From Phycisphaerales bacterium (GTDB taxonomy: Bacteria; Planctomycetota; Phycisphaerae; Phycisphaerales; UBA1924), in NCBI GenBank assembly GCA_029260395.1, contig JAJDDJ010000018.1, forward strand, positions 248,001 to 312,000: DNA of 64,000 nt, in the 5' to 3' direction. Positions 1 through 8,961 of the stretch are shown here, in pieces (the first letter of the stretch is position 1; every line of letters begins with the position of its first letter). A model generated the notes under the pieces. That model ran no database searches, was not told the origin of the DNA, and saw nothing but the letters and a program-made list of their open reading frames with translations. The position numbers were made by a program, and so were the translations under genes.

Positions 1-353
1 TCGCGGGGGTTGTAGGCATCGAACGCTCGCAGCTCCGGCTGAATGGGGCTCGAGGTTTCGAGCACGTCCTGGTCGTGGTCCACGTTGTACATGCCGCTGA
101 GCCCGGCCGTCGATCGCACATCGATAAGCCCCGGCATTGCGAACGCGCACTCGTGCACGGTAATCCTGTCGGGGATAGGCGTGGAGGCAGCCGGGCCGAC
201 GGCGGTGATCTTGCCCTCGGCGTTAATAACTACCACGCCGTCCGTGATCGGCTCGCCGTCCATCGTGTACAGCGTCTGCGCGCGCACCGCACTCTGCGCC
301 ATCGCCGCCGTCGCGATGAGCACGCCACACACGCCCGCAATCTTGGTAAGCAT
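1..353 (-). CDS. amidohydrolase-like secreted protein, N-terminal part (runs off the window)
   Basis: The first 117 codons of a minus-strand gene; the rest lies left of the window. It opens with a signal peptide (MLTKIAGVCGVL, then a hydrophobic stretch ending AMAQS) and continues with a strand-rich region containing GVVVINAEGKITAVGP and AFAMPGLIDVRSTAGL. That layout is the usual N-terminal beta-sandwich and first metal-site region of amidohydrolases. The normal D-x-H-x-H after PGLID is replaced by DVRSTA, so the first metal site appears degraded. The ATG lies 2 bases after the stop of the upstream amidohydrolase, so the two are probably one operon. A degenerate paralogue is plausible, but the C-terminal half is not visible. 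Confidence 0.75.
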   Translation of the reverse strand, partial: MLTKIAGVCGVLIATAAMAQSAVRAQTLYTMDGEPITDGVVVINAEGKITAVGPAASTPIPDRITVHECAFAMPGLIDVRSTAGLSGMYNVDHDQDVLETSSPIQPELRAFDAYNPR

Positions 354-355
354 GC

Positions 356-1702
356 TCACTTCGCACCTCCGGTCTCGGCAGCCTGCACTTCGGCGTCGTA
401 GCAACAGAAGTAAGGCTCCGTGTCGTTGGCCGCCCCGTACCCACCTACAGCAAACAGCCGGTCCTCGTCACTCGACCGATCAAACGCAAGCTCACCCTCA
501 ACCCACGTCTGCTCGACCACCGTGTACACGCTCAGCGGATCACCGCTCAGCACCACCACGTCCGCGTCCTTGCCCACCGTCAGCGATCCGATGCGCTCAT
601 CAAGGTCTAGCAGCTCAGCGCCCGTCAGCGTGATCGCCCGCAGCGCCCCCTCGCGCGTCATGCCACCTCTCACAGCAAACGCCGCCATCCGCATGAACAG
701 CCGGCTATCGACAATCCAGTCGTCCGTGTGCACCACCGTCTGCACGCCCGCACGCTCTAGTATCCCCGGAGTCTCGAACCGCAGCCCCACCGCCTCGTGC
801 TTGCCGCCGGGCGAATCGACGAGAATCGCGCTCACGCCAACCCCCGCCTCCGCGATCTCGTCGGCGACCAGCCAGCCGTCACTCACGTGGTGCAGCACAA
901 CGCGGAACCCGAACTCCTTGGCCAGCCGCATCACCGTGATGATGTCATCGTGCCGGTGCGTGTGATGGTGCACCACACGCTTGCCCTCGAGCACCTCCAC
1001 CAGCGTTTCCATATCCAGGTCCCGCGCGGGCGCTTTGTCAGGATCATCCTCGGCCTTGGCAAGCTTGACCTGGTACTCCTGCGCCTTGATGAACTTCTCA
1101 CGCACCAGGAACGCGCTGCGGCCGCGCGTGCCCGGGAACGCCCCTTCGCTCGCGCGTTGGCTGTTGGTCCCGTTGGCCATCTTGAGCCCGCCTGTGGGCT
1201 CGCCGTCGGCATCGAAGATCGTCACATCATCGATCGTCTTGACATCGCCCCCGTAACGCAGCTTCAGGTACGCCGTCTGCCCGCTCGACAGATGCCCCGA
1301 CCCCGGCATCACGTTGATCGTCGTCAGCCCGCCCGAGAGCGCCCGCTTGAACCCGCTGCTCAGCACGTTGAGTGAATCACGAATCCGCACGCCGGGCTGG
1401 ATCGGCCCGCTGCCGTCCGCGCCGCCAAACCCGCCGATGTGGCTGTGCGTGTCCACCAGCCCCGGCATGACCACCTTGCCCTCGCAGTCGATGGACGTCA
1501 CATCGTCCGCGATCGGCGCAGGCCCCGAGCCCACCAGCCTGATCTTGCCGTCCTGCATCACCACGTGGCCCCGCTCGATCTCGGGCCCGTCGATCGGGAT
1601 GATCCGAGCGTTATGCAACACCACCGGCGTCGCCTGAGACCACGCCACAGACGCACAGCAACAGGCAAATACCGCCGAACAGATTGAAGCAAGTCGTTTC
1701 AC
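356..1702 (-). CDS. secreted metal-dependent amidohydrolase (imidazolonepropionase-like)
   Basis: A 448-residue amidohydrolase-superfamily protein carrying a signal peptide (KRLASICSAVF...SVAWSQA), so it is probably periplasmic. The beta-sandwich part (HNARIIPIDG, DGKIRLVGSG) leads into MPGLVDTHSHIGGFGG, with the metal-binding H-x-H. Later come VVHHHTHRHDD, VVLHHVSDGW and VVHTDDWIVDSR, which match the remaining metal-ligand His/Asp sites of the TIM barrel. The C-terminus has GSLTVGKDADVVVLSGDP, typical of the family. I chose the GTG at 1702 because GGAGGTG (1709-1715) sits 6 bases upstream and the signal peptide starts there; a start 27 bases further upstream lacks such a site. Substrate unknown. 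It is followed at 2 bases by a second amidohydrolase-like gene. Confidence 0.88.
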   Translation of the reverse strand: MKRLASICSAVFACCCASVAWSQATPVVLHNARIIPIDGPEIERGHVVMQDGKIRLVGSGPAPIADDVTSIDCEGKVVMPGLVDTHSHIGGFGGADGSGPIQPGVRIRDSLNVLSSGFKRALSGGLTTINVMPGSGHLSSGQTAYLKLRYGGDVKTIDDVTIFDADGEPTGGLKMANGTNSQRASEGAFPGTRGRSAFLVREKFIKAQEYQVKLAKAEDDPDKAPARDLDMETLVEVLEGKRVVHHHTHRHDDIITVMRLAKEFGFRVVLHHVSDGWLVADEIAEAGVGVSAILVDSPGGKHEAVGLRFETPGILERAGVQTVVHTDDWIVDSRLFMRMAAFAVRGGMTREGALRAITLTGAELLDLDERIGSLTVGKDADVVVLSGDPLSVYTVVEQTWVEGELAFDRSSDEDRLFAVGGYGAANDTEPYFCCYDAEVQAAETGGAK

Positions 1703-1804
1703 GGGCAGCACCTCCGAGCCGGCGAGCACCGCCAGCGGTCCGCCAGTCTAACCAAACCCGCTCCGGGACGGCCGAAACTCGACCGAAACCAGCCCGCCGC
1801 GTGG

Positions 1805-1810
1805 TAGACT
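1805..1810 (+). promoter_or_regulatory. -10 box of a probably leaderless promoter
   Basis: TAGACT, preceded by GG, ends 6 bases before the ATG of the lipoprotein gene at 1817. A transcript starting 6-7 bases downstream would begin at the start codon. No clear -35 element is seen. The same arrangement recurs at many genes in this window. Confidence 0.55.
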
Positions 1811-1816
1811 CCGCAT

Positions 1817-2071
1817 ATGAAGATCAAGCCCGCCGTCGCTGCCATCGCAGCCGTCACCCTGCTCGCACTCACCGGCTGCTCCGAGGTGCAGACCCTGCGG
1901 ATCACCAACACCTCGGCCGTGCCGATGGCCTACACCCAAGCCGCGGGCGATGACGACTTCAAGGCCGCCACCGGCACCCTCCAGCCGGGCCAGTCCATGA
2001 CCGTCACCATCCAAGAGGGCGAGTCCATAACACTGCCGGGCGCGATGACCATCGAGGTGCTTGGGGATTGA
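1817..2071 (+). CDS. small lipoprotein of unknown function
   Basis: An 84-residue protein with a lipoprotein signal: KIKPAVAAIAAVTLLALTGC, where LTGC is the lipobox and Cys20-21 the likely lipid anchor. The remaining ~60 residues are polar and beta-like (LRITNTSAVPMAYTQ, GQSMTVTIQEGESITLPG). They resemble a small immunoglobulin-like or surface-exposed beta domain, but no family is recognised. The ATG follows a TAGACT box by 6 bases and has no Shine-Dalgarno sequence, so the mRNA is probably leaderless. It is the only gene in a short unit, followed by a hairpin at 2073. Confidence 0.7.
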   Translation: MKIKPAVAAIAAVTLLALTGCSEVQTLRITNTSAVPMAYTQAAGDDDFKAATGTLQPGQSMTVTIQEGESITLPGAMTIEVLGD

Positions 2072-2072
2072 G

Positions 2073-2095
2073 AGGCCGTCTGGTAGACTCGGCCT
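2073..2095 (+). terminator. possible stem-loop terminator
   Basis: AGGCCG (2073-2078) and CGGCCT (2090-2095) can pair around an 11-base loop just after the lipoprotein stop. There is no T-tract. The loop contains TAGACT, which could instead be the -10 box of the next gene, so the role is uncertain. Confidence 0.3.
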
Positions 2096-2131
2096 AGCCG
2101 GGCTTGCCCCGTACCCCAGGAACACACCACC

Positions 2132-3082
2132 GTGACGAGCATCAGAGTCCAGACCTTGCTCGCCGCCGCCGTGTTGTGGTCGACCAATTCCGCTTCGGCA
2201 CAGTTCGTGCTCGGCTACAGCGATAGCACAAATGCCGGAGCGCTGTTCAATGCTGCCGACGGGTCGCTCGTCGATCCGACGTTCATCGAGGACGCCGCTC
2301 TTCGAACGTACGTCACCTCTCGAAAGACCATCGAAGTTGGCGACGAACTCTGGGCCGCTGACATTTCTAGAGATCGGATATGGAGATTCGATCGAAACAC
2401 ACGCGCCTTGAAAGGCGAGATCCTCGGCGGTAACGAGAGTACGGTCGGCCAACTGCCCGGCATGCGTGGCCTCACACAAGTGGGCTCCACTGTCTACGGA
2501 ACGCTCTCCGATTCCAACGATACGTACCAGCAAGGAATTGTTGCGATCGATGTGAATACGCGGCAAGTAAACTGGAGCGTCCCGCTGCCCGTAACGGTTG
2601 GCTCTTTTGTGCTCGATGTTGTTCAACACCAGGGCGAGTTGCTGGTGAGCCGCACATTTGATGAGACGTCACACGTCATCGACCGATACGACCTCGATGG
2701 CAGTTACCTAGGGGTGTTTGCGGAGTCCAACGGCTCTGGCAACTTCAACTTTCCGGCGCAATTGGCAGTGGCAGACGATGGAAGCGTGTTCGTCACCAGC
2801 CCCATGGGCGACGCGACCGGTATCTACAAGTTCTCCGCGGACGGCACGCCGCTTGGGATCGTCGAGGCGGCGGGGCAACTCGCGTACGGCGTGGCAGTGC
2901 TTCCCGACGGAAGGCTCATGTGGAATCAGGGCGAGTTCCCCGGCGAACTGTACCTCGACGACTCCCTCGTCCAATCGCTCGGCATTAGGCGCATGCTCTC
3001 GCCTCTAACGGTTCCCTCGCCGGGCGCGCTGGTCCAGTTCGGTGCTGCGTTTGCCCTCCCGAGGGCCAGGAGGCGCTGCTAG
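2132..3082 (+). CDS. secreted beta-propeller-like protein with PEP-CTERM-like tail
   Basis: A 316-residue protein starting at GTG, 11 bases after AGGA. The N-terminus is a signal peptide (TSIRVQTLLAAAVLWSTNSASA). The body has repeated blade-like strands (ELWAADISRDRIWRFD, GLTQVGSTVYGTL, VFVTSPMGDATGIYKF, YGVAVLPDGRLMWNQG), suggesting an NHL/SMP-30-type propeller. The start of the body (NAADGSLVDPTFI, WAADISRDRIWRFD) resembles the dockerin-tailed protein at 26572 (DGSVTNPSFI, WISDQFADRIWRFD), so the two are probably related. The C-terminus (VPSPGALVQFGAAFALPRARRRC) has the order Pro-rich motif, hydrophobic stretch, Arg cluster that defines PEP-CTERM-type sorting signals, here ending in an unusual Cys. 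Function unknown; probably surface-displayed. Confidence 0.75.
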   Translation: MTSIRVQTLLAAAVLWSTNSASAQFVLGYSDSTNAGALFNAADGSLVDPTFIEDAALRTYVTSRKTIEVGDELWAADISRDRIWRFDRNTRALKGEILGGNESTVGQLPGMRGLTQVGSTVYGTLSDSNDTYQQGIVAIDVNTRQVNWSVPLPVTVGSFVLDVVQHQGELLVSRTFDETSHVIDRYDLDGSYLGVFAESNGSGNFNFPAQLAVADDGSVFVTSPMGDATGIYKFSADGTPLGIVEAAGQLAYGVAVLPDGRLMWNQGEFPGELYLDDSLVQSLGIRRMLSPLTVPSPGALVQFGAAFALPRARRRC

Positions 3083-3131
3083 CAACCGACGGGTTCGTGT
3101 TCGCGTATCGACCTGTTGAAGGTGGTACGCC

Positions 3132-4178
3132 GTGACAGATAACACCGCCAAGAAGTTCAAGATCAGCAGCAAGGGCGCGATCAAACGCCTCGCGATTCTC
3201 TTCGCCATCATCGCCATCGCACTAACCGCGTTCCTGCAATTCGCCGTCAACATGCCCGGCTCGGGCCATACCGGCCCTTTGCCCGCCCTCACTGATGCAC
3301 AACGATCAGCGGCCGACAGGCTCGAACGCGATGTGCGATCGCTCGTCGAGAACCACCCCGGCCGCAGCCACATGGCGCCGGCGAGATACACCGCCGCAGC
3401 CGACTCGCTGAAAGCCGCGCTGAATCAAGCCGGCGTGCCGAGCGACCTCGAAGTCTTCGAGATGACCAACCGTAAAGGCACCGCCGCCAACGTGGTCGGT
3501 GAAGTACCGGGCACCAGCCGCCCCGAGCGCATCGTCGTCGTCGGTGCGCACTACGATGCTCATCTGGGCATGCCCGCAGCCGACGACAACGCCTCGGGTG
3601 CCGCGGGCCTGCTCGAACTCGCCAGGCGTTTCAGCGTCTCGCCTTCAGCATCAACCGTGCGATTCGTGCTCTTCGCCAACGAGGAACCGCCGCACTTCAT
3701 GACCGGCGACATGGGCAGCTACGTCCACGCCGCTGGCTGCAAGCAGCGAGGCGAATCGATCGCCGCCATGCTCTCCGTCGAGATGATCGGTTACTTCGAT
3801 ACCGCGCCCGGCAGCCAGGACTACCCGTTCCCCCTCAGCCTGTTCTACCCGGACACCGGCGACTTTGTCGCGTTCGTGGGCAATGTCGGATCGGGCGGCA
3901 TGGTCCGACGGGCCGTGCGCACGTTCCGCGACACAACCCCCTTCCCAAGCGAGGGCGTCGCCATGCCCTCGGGCATCCCCGGCATCGGCTACTCCGACCA
4001 CTGGTCGTTCTGGGAGCACGGCTACAAGGCGATGATGGTCACCGACACCTCGTTCTACCGCAACCCCCACTACCACACCTCGCGCGATGTGCCCAGCACC
4101 CTCGACTACGAACGCATGGCCCGCGCCGTCGACGGCATCGAACGGGTCGTCCGAAACCTGGCGTCAGTCGCCGATTGA
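3132..4178 (+). CDS. membrane-anchored M28-family zinc aminopeptidase
   Basis: A 348-residue protein with an N-terminal membrane anchor (RLAILFAIIAIALTAFLQFAV) and a periplasmic peptidase domain. M28 metal-ligand motifs appear in order: VVGAHYDAH (His), PAADDNASGAAGLLELAR (bridging Asp), FANEEPPHF (catalytic Glu and Glu ligand), and near the end YSDHWSFWEHGYKAMMVTDT (late Asp and His). The GTG start is preceded by GAAGGTGG. M28 enzymes release N-terminal residues from peptides; the exact substrate cannot be told. No partner gene is adjacent. Confidence in the family is high. Confidence 0.92.
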   Translation: MTDNTAKKFKISSKGAIKRLAILFAIIAIALTAFLQFAVNMPGSGHTGPLPALTDAQRSAADRLERDVRSLVENHPGRSHMAPARYTAAADSLKAALNQAGVPSDLEVFEMTNRKGTAANVVGEVPGTSRPERIVVVGAHYDAHLGMPAADDNASGAAGLLELARRFSVSPSASTVRFVLFANEEPPHFMTGDMGSYVHAAGCKQRGESIAAMLSVEMIGYFDTAPGSQDYPFPLSLFYPDTGDFVAFVGNVGSGGMVRRAVRTFRDTTPFPSEGVAMPSGIPGIGYSDHWSFWEHGYKAMMVTDTSFYRNPHYHTSRDVPSTLDYERMARAVDGIERVVRNLASVAD

Positions 4179-4193
4179 ATAAGCCCCTCTCCG

Positions 4194-5399
4194 CTAGTCA
4201 GTTGCAGGTGCTTGGGCCCGATCCGCAACCATCCCATCAAGCTCATCGAGCGTGAACCGCACGCTGAGGATCCAAGGCGATTCGCCCTGGGTCCAATGGC
4301 CGTAGGTCGTCGCGAGGATCGTCCCATCGGGTAGCGCCACCACGCCCGGGTACGCGCAGTCCCAGCGGTGGTGGTTGTCCTCCAGCCGAACGCGGTACGC
4401 GCCCTCACGGCCATTGGCGATATCGTCCCACTCCCCGACCCAACCGACCCAATCTCCCTGCGTGGGTGTCTCGCGCGCCGTGTCTCGGAAACTAATGAAC
4501 AGCCTTCCATCGGGCGCGTACACCGCGGAGTGCCGATCGCCCGTCAACGCCGCGGGCAGCTCGCGCGGCTCGCTCCATGACGCGCCATCGTCCTCGCTGA
4601 ACACCACAAACGAGTTCCGCGACCGCGAGTTCTCCCGAAGCAGCAGCGCCCACGTCTTGCCATCCGGCGAGATCACGAGCCCCGGCTCGCACAGGTGTAC
4701 CTCGGGCCTATGCACGATCGCGCGCGGCTTCGTCCACGTCCGGCCCGCATCGACGCTTTCGATCTGGTACACAACAAACCCCTCGGACCAGCCCGCGCCC
4801 GCTGCGGCCTCCCGCCCCCCCGGTTCGATGAAGCGGCCGTCGTCGTGAAACCAGCCCACGAGCGTGCCGTCATCTCGCTGGGCAAGCGAAGCGTTGGCGA
4901 CTATGCCCCCGAACGCGCCGATCGGTTCGAGCTCGCTCCAGGTCTCGCCTGAGTCATCCGAGCTGGCCATCCGCACTGGGCAGAGCCCGCTGAACATGAT
5001 GAGCCGTTCCCCGCCAAGCGCACCCCCGCCTTGTTCGCCGAGCGTGTCGCGCACGCGGTAGAGCGTTGGCGTCTCCTTGCTGGTCGCCCAGCTCACGGGA
5101 GTTTCGAGCCTGCCGCTCCAAGTCACGCCGCCGTCGTCGCTGCGCTTGAGCAGCACCGGCCCCTTGCCGTGCCCTTTCGGATAGACGCAAAGCACCGTCC
5201 GCCCATCGGCCATCAACACCGTCGTCGGGTGGCCCAGATACTGCCCCTTCTCTCGGTCGACCACGACCTGCCGGTGCGTCTGCCCCGCGAGATCGATCTG
5301 CGGGATCGTGAAACCCGCGGGCTCGGGCTGCGCCGTAGCGAAGCTGGCGACGACGGCGTAGCAGACAAGGAGGCCGCGAGCAAAGCACGTCATCAGCAT
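4194..5399 (-). CDS. secreted sialidase-like BNR-repeat protein
   Basis: A 401-residue protein with a signal peptide ([23 protein letters not shown]). At least four Asp-box motifs of the sialidase fold are visible: [24 protein letters not shown] and SEDDGASW. This marks a six-bladed exo-sialidase-type propeller (BNR repeats). Planctomycetes carry many such proteins, often in glycan degradation, but the catalytic Tyr-Glu pair cannot be confirmed by eye. The ATG at 5399 was chosen over one 75 bases upstream because TATTCT (5406-5411, minus strand) ends 6 bases before it and the signal peptide begins there. It ends 15 bases from the convergent M28 peptidase. Confidence 0.85.
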   Translation of the reverse strand: MLMTCFARGLLVCYAVVASFATAQPEPAGFTIPQIDLAGQTHRQVVVDREKGQYLGHPTTVLMADGRTVLCVYPKGHGKGPVLLKRSDDGGVTWSGRLETPVSWATSKETPTLYRVRDTLGEQGGGALGGERLIMFSGLCPVRMASSDDSGETWSELEPIGAFGGIVANASLAQRDDGTLVGWFHDDGRFIEPGGREAAAGAGWSEGFVVYQIESVDAGRTWTKPRAIVHRPEVHLCEPGLVISPDGKTWALLLRENSRSRNSFVVFSEDDGASWSEPRELPAALTGDRHSAVYAPDGRLFISFRDTARETPTQGDWVGWVGEWDDIANGREGAYRVRLEDNHHRWDCAYPGVVALPDGTILATTYGHWTQGESPWILSVRFTLDELDGMVADRAQAPATD

Positions 5400-5405
5400 G
5401 AGATC

Positions 5406-5411
5406 AGAATA
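5406..5411 (-). promoter_or_regulatory. -10 box of a probably leaderless promoter
   Basis: TATTCT on the minus strand, 6 bases upstream of the sialidase-like ATG at 5399. It supports that start over the longer reading. Confidence 0.5.
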
Positions 5412-5579
5412 CGGGACAATGAAATGCTGGGCACCCCCAACCACGAACGCACGGCACGCACGGTCGTTGGGCATCGGACAGGTGGCGCCGGCGACCGCAG
5501 CGGTTCGCTGAGTCGCCCACCGCTGGGCCCGGTCGCCCTAGCATCCCATTCGCGCGCACCGCACGAGGGAGATCCACCG

Positions 5580-6824
5580 ATGACCGCCAACGAATCCGCT
5601 GCCCCCATCACCATGGCAGGCGGCAGCCTCAACGTCCCGAGCCACCCCATCGTCCCCTTCATCGAAGGCGATGGCACAGGCCCTGACATCTGGGCCGCCT
5701 CTGTGCGTGTCTTCGATGCCGCGGTCCAAAAAGCCTATAGCGGTCAGCGCAAGATCCACTGGCGCGAAACCCTTGCGGGCGAGAAAGCCCACAACCAAAC
5801 CGGTGAGTGGCTCCCCGAGCAGACACTCGAAGACTTCCGCACCTTTCTCGTCGGCATCAAGGGCCCCCTCACCACTCCCACCGGCGGCGGCATCCGCTCC
5901 ATCAACGTCGCCCTCCGCCAAAGACTCGACCTCTACACCTGCCTCCGCCCCGTTCGCTACTTCAAGGGCGTCCCATCACCCGTCAAACAGCCCGAGTTGA
6001 CCGACATGGTCATCTTCCGCGAGAACACCGAGGACATCTACGCGGGCATCGAGTTTGAAAGCAACTCACCAGACAACGCCAAACTCAAACAGCTCCTCGC
6101 CGACAACTTCCCCGACCGCTTCGCCAAGATCCGCTTCCCCGATACCGCTGGCCTGGGCATCAAGCCCATCAGCCAGGAAGGCACCGATCGCCTCGTCAAG
6201 GCCGCGATCCAGTACGCCATCAACCACGACAAACCCTCGGTCACGCTCGTCCACAAGGGCAACATCATGAAATACACCGAGGGTGCGTTCATGAAGTGGG
6301 GCTACGAAGTCGCAGCCAAGCACTTCGGTGCGAGCCCGCTCGACGGCGGGCCATGGCACATCCTCAAAAACCCCAACACCGGCGCCACCATCACCATCAA
6401 GGACGTCATCGCCGATGCCTTCCTCCAGCAGATCCTCACCCGCCCCGCTGATTACTCCGTCGTCGCCACTATGAATCTCAACGGCGACTACATCTCCGAT
6501 GCACTCGCAGCATGCGTCGGAGGCATCGGCATCGCCCCAGGTGCCAACATCAACTACGACACCGGACATGCCATCTTCGAAGCGACCCACGGCACCGCTC
6601 CCAAGTACGCAGGCCAGGACAAGGTCAACCCAGGCTCGCTCATCCTCTCGGGCGTGCTCATGCTCGAACACATGGGCTGGCAAGAAGCCGCAGATCTCAT
6701 CGTCAAAGGCCTGGAAGGCGCGATCGAGGCGAAGACCGTCACCTACGACTTCGAGAGGCAGATGCAGGGTGCCACACTGCTCAAGTGCTCAGCGTTCGGC
6801 GAAGCGATCGTGAAGCACATGTGA
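5580..6824 (+). CDS. icd: NADP-dependent isocitrate dehydrogenase
   Basis: Isocitrate dehydrogenase converts isocitrate and NADP+ to 2-oxoglutarate, CO2 and NADPH in the TCA cycle. The 414-residue length fits the E. coli-type enzyme (416). Visible signatures are [20 protein letters not shown] (Ser107, equivalent to the serine phosphorylated by IDH kinase in E. coli), [23 protein letters not shown] and [25 protein letters not shown] also appears, with Lys342-Tyr343 in the positions that select NADP. The ATG at 5580 follows GAGGGAGA; upstream in-frame codons look non-coding. It is transcribed away from the sialidase gene. Confidence is very high. Confidence 0.97.
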   Translation: MTANESAAPITMAGGSLNVPSHPIVPFIEGDGTGPDIWAASVRVFDAAVQKAYSGQRKIHWRETLAGEKAHNQTGEWLPEQTLEDFRTFLVGIKGPLTTPTGGGIRSINVALRQRLDLYTCLRPVRYFKGVPSPVKQPELTDMVIFRENTEDIYAGIEFESNSPDNAKLKQLLADNFPDRFAKIRFPDTAGLGIKPISQEGTDRLVKAAIQYAINHDKPSVTLVHKGNIMKYTEGAFMKWGYEVAAKHFGASPLDGGPWHILKNPNTGATITIKDVIADAFLQQILTRPADYSVVATMNLNGDYISDALAACVGGIGIAPGANINYDTGHAIFEATHGTAPKYAGQDKVNPGSLILSGVLMLEHMGWQEAADLIVKGLEGAIEAKTVTYDFERQMQGATLLKCSAFGEAIVKHM

Positions 6825-6959
6825 CGCAGGGGCACACGCATCAGACAAGACCGCCACCATGCACCTGACCAGACCAGATCAGATCAGAGAGCAGAATGAG
6901 AAGCCGCTCGCTCGCTTGCCGCTGGGGACGCATGCTATCGACGTTCACTCGAGCCACCC

Positions 6960-7856
6960 TCACCGCCCGATCGGCGCGACGAACTGCTTGCCCACGTCCA
7001 GCCCTAACGGCGCTCGATCGACCGTATCCGATACAAGCCAGCCCCGGCACTCATGCTCCCCAACCTCGGTCAGCGTTACTTCGCCGTAGCCCCAGCCGTG
7101 CAAGCTCGTCACCGTCAAGCCCACGTACGCCCCGTCCGCGCTACCGCCTGTGAACTCGACATCCCATTGATAGCCTCTGAAGGTTGCAAGCTCGGGCTTC
7201 CGCACCGATGCGACCGTCAGCCGCACCGGCCTCGTCAGCAGCAGCTTCGCCCAGCGCTCCGGCAGCTCCGGCGCGCTGGCGGGCTTGCTATCTGCCCGAC
7301 CCTCGCCAACGTACCGTTTGAGCGTTGAGAACAGATACTCCCGCGCAGTACCGCCCTCGTTGATGTCGTTGACCAACCGCATCATCCCGCGCTCGGCGAC
7401 CAGCAGCCGCCAATCTCCCCACCGCACGAAGTACAGCCGCTCCCCCATAATCTGTCGCCGCTCTGTCGCCGGATCAATCGCCAATCGCACACGCAGCCCA
7501 TCCTCCAGAACTTCCACAATCTCGCCGTAGTTGAAGTCGCCGCTGCCGATCAAGCACGAGGCCTCTTGGCTCGCGACACCCGATTCCGGCGCGATGACGA
7601 AACGAACCCCGCGGTGGCTGGTGTAGTACTCCCCCGCCCACTCACGCGCCCAGTGGTCCTGCGGCAACGCTTCTCTATCCAGCGCCCGCAGCTCTGATTC
7701 AATCGCAACCCGCTGAACGTGGAACACTTCCCGCAGCGCCTCGCGCTGCTCCCACATCTGTCGCGTCATCCGCTCCTGTGCGCGCGCCGGTAGCACGATA
7801 CCGCCCACCGCTGCTCCGATCGCAATCACCCAGATCGCCGTCGCGAGTCTCTGCAT
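6960..7856 (-). CDS. secreted protein of unknown function, tandem paralogue A
   Basis: A 298-residue protein with a signal peptide (RLATAIWVIAIGAAVGG...LPARAQ). It shares a conserved core with its neighbour at 8004-8924: LDREALPxDHWAREWAGEYY, GERLYFVRWG, NEGGxAR, ELPERWAKLLLT, GGSADGAYVGLTV and QFVAPIG at the C-terminus. No catalytic motif is evident and no family is recognised. Both genes point the same way with a 147-base gap, which is typical of a recent tandem duplication followed by divergence. Probably periplasmic or surface-associated. Confidence 0.75.
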   Translation of the reverse strand: MQRLATAIWVIAIGAAVGGIVLPARAQERMTRQMWEQREALREVFHVQRVAIESELRALDREALPQDHWAREWAGEYYTSHRGVRFVIAPESGVASQEASCLIGSGDFNYGEIVEVLEDGLRVRLAIDPATERRQIMGERLYFVRWGDWRLLVAERGMMRLVNDINEGGTAREYLFSTLKRYVGEGRADSKPASAPELPERWAKLLLTRPVRLTVASVRKPELATFRGYQWDVEFTGGSADGAYVGLTVTSLHGWGYGEVTLTEVGEHECRGWLVSDTVDRAPLGLDVGKQFVAPIGR

Positions 7857-8003
7857 GCATCACCCCCAAAGGCTGGTTCTTTCCCTTTATACCCCATCGG
7901 CCCCACCGGTCCAACCTTCGTTCTCGCACTTTCGGGCTGCAGCACTCCCGAGCTACGCCCATGCCTCTTGCCCCCCACTCGCCCGCCACAAAATTCGTGG
8001 CCC

Positions 8004-8924
8004 TCACAGCCCGATCGGCGCGACAAACTGCTCGCCAACGCCCAGTTCCGGGGGTGTGCCCTCGCCCATGTAGAAGTTCAGCCATCCCCGGCATCCGTGC
8101 TCATCCACGTGCGTGATCTCCACCGTGCCATGCATCATGCCACGCGCGTTCGTCACCGTCAGACCTACATACGCACCGTCCGCACTTCCCCCGGCGAACT
8201 CCACCTCCCACTTCTGAAAGCCCGACGGCATCAACGCGGGGCTTCGTTCCCCCACCGCTGTGACTTCCAGTTTCACCAGCTTGGTCAGCAGCAGCTTCGC
8301 CCAACGCTCCGGCAGCTCCGGCACACCCGCTGGAGCATCGCCGTTGAACATAATGCCCGAGTCCAGCCGCGGCGCGCTATACAACCCTGACCGCGCATAA
8401 CCGCCCTCGTTGAAGTTGTTGACCAGGTCCATCATCTGCCGCTCGGGCACCAGGTACCGCCGCTCACCCCACCGTACGAAGTACAGCCGCTCATCCATAA
8501 ACGGCCGCGTCTTCTCATCCGGGTCGACCGCTAGCTGCAGCAACAGCCCATCGTCCAGCACCTCAACGATCTCGCCGTGGTTGCTGTCGTACAGCCCGAG
8601 GCAGCCCCGCCACGTGTACGCGGCACCCGACTCCGGCGCCACGACGATCGTCACGTTCATACCAGTGCCGTCACCGACGTAGTACTCCCCCGCCCACTCG
8701 CGCGCCCAATGATCTTCGGGCAGCGCTTCGCGATCAAGCGCCTCGAGCTCCTCGAGGATCCGATCCCGACGCGCGTACACCGCCGCTTCAGCGGGATTCC
8801 GCGCCGCCCAGTGCGCCTCCACCATCGCCTCGGCCTCGGCCTCCGACAGCTCCGCAAGCGGCGCATCCTGTGCCATCACCCCGCTCGCCAGTCCCGCCAC
8901 CATGACCATCGCCAGATTGCGCAT
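8004..8924 (-). CDS. secreted protein of unknown function, tandem paralogue B
   Basis: A 306-residue paralogue of the gene downstream. It starts with a signal peptide (RNLAMVMVAGLASGVMAQ). After a short acidic helix (ELSEAEAEAMVEAHW) it carries the same blocks as its neighbour: ALDREALPEDHWAREWAGEYY, DERLYFVRWGERR, NEGGYAR, ELPERWAKLLLTK, GGSADGAYVGLTVT and VGEQFVAPIG. The ATG at 8924 has GGAGG with a 6-base spacer; an in-frame TTG directly before it is less likely. No known domain is recognised. Confidence 0.78.
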   Translation of the reverse strand: MRNLAMVMVAGLASGVMAQDAPLAELSEAEAEAMVEAHWAARNPAEAAVYARRDRILEELEALDREALPEDHWAREWAGEYYVGDGTGMNVTIVVAPESGAAYTWRGCLGLYDSNHGEIVEVLDDGLLLQLAVDPDEKTRPFMDERLYFVRWGERRYLVPERQMMDLVNNFNEGGYARSGLYSAPRLDSGIMFNGDAPAGVPELPERWAKLLLTKLVKLEVTAVGERSPALMPSGFQKWEVEFAGGSADGAYVGLTVTNARGMMHGTVEITHVDEHGCRGWLNFYMGEGTPPELGVGEQFVAPIGL

Positions 8925-8961
8925 CAAGCACCTCCTGAGGTTGAGCTTACACCCTTATACC

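Noticed and set aside
2073..2095. Strong Rho-independent terminator after the small lipoprotein
   Set aside because: The stem is only 6 bp with an 11-base loop and no T-tract, so it is listed at low confidence only.
4368..4848. Plus-strand frames inside the sialidase-like gene
   Set aside because: Antisense to four clear Asp-box motifs on the minus strand.
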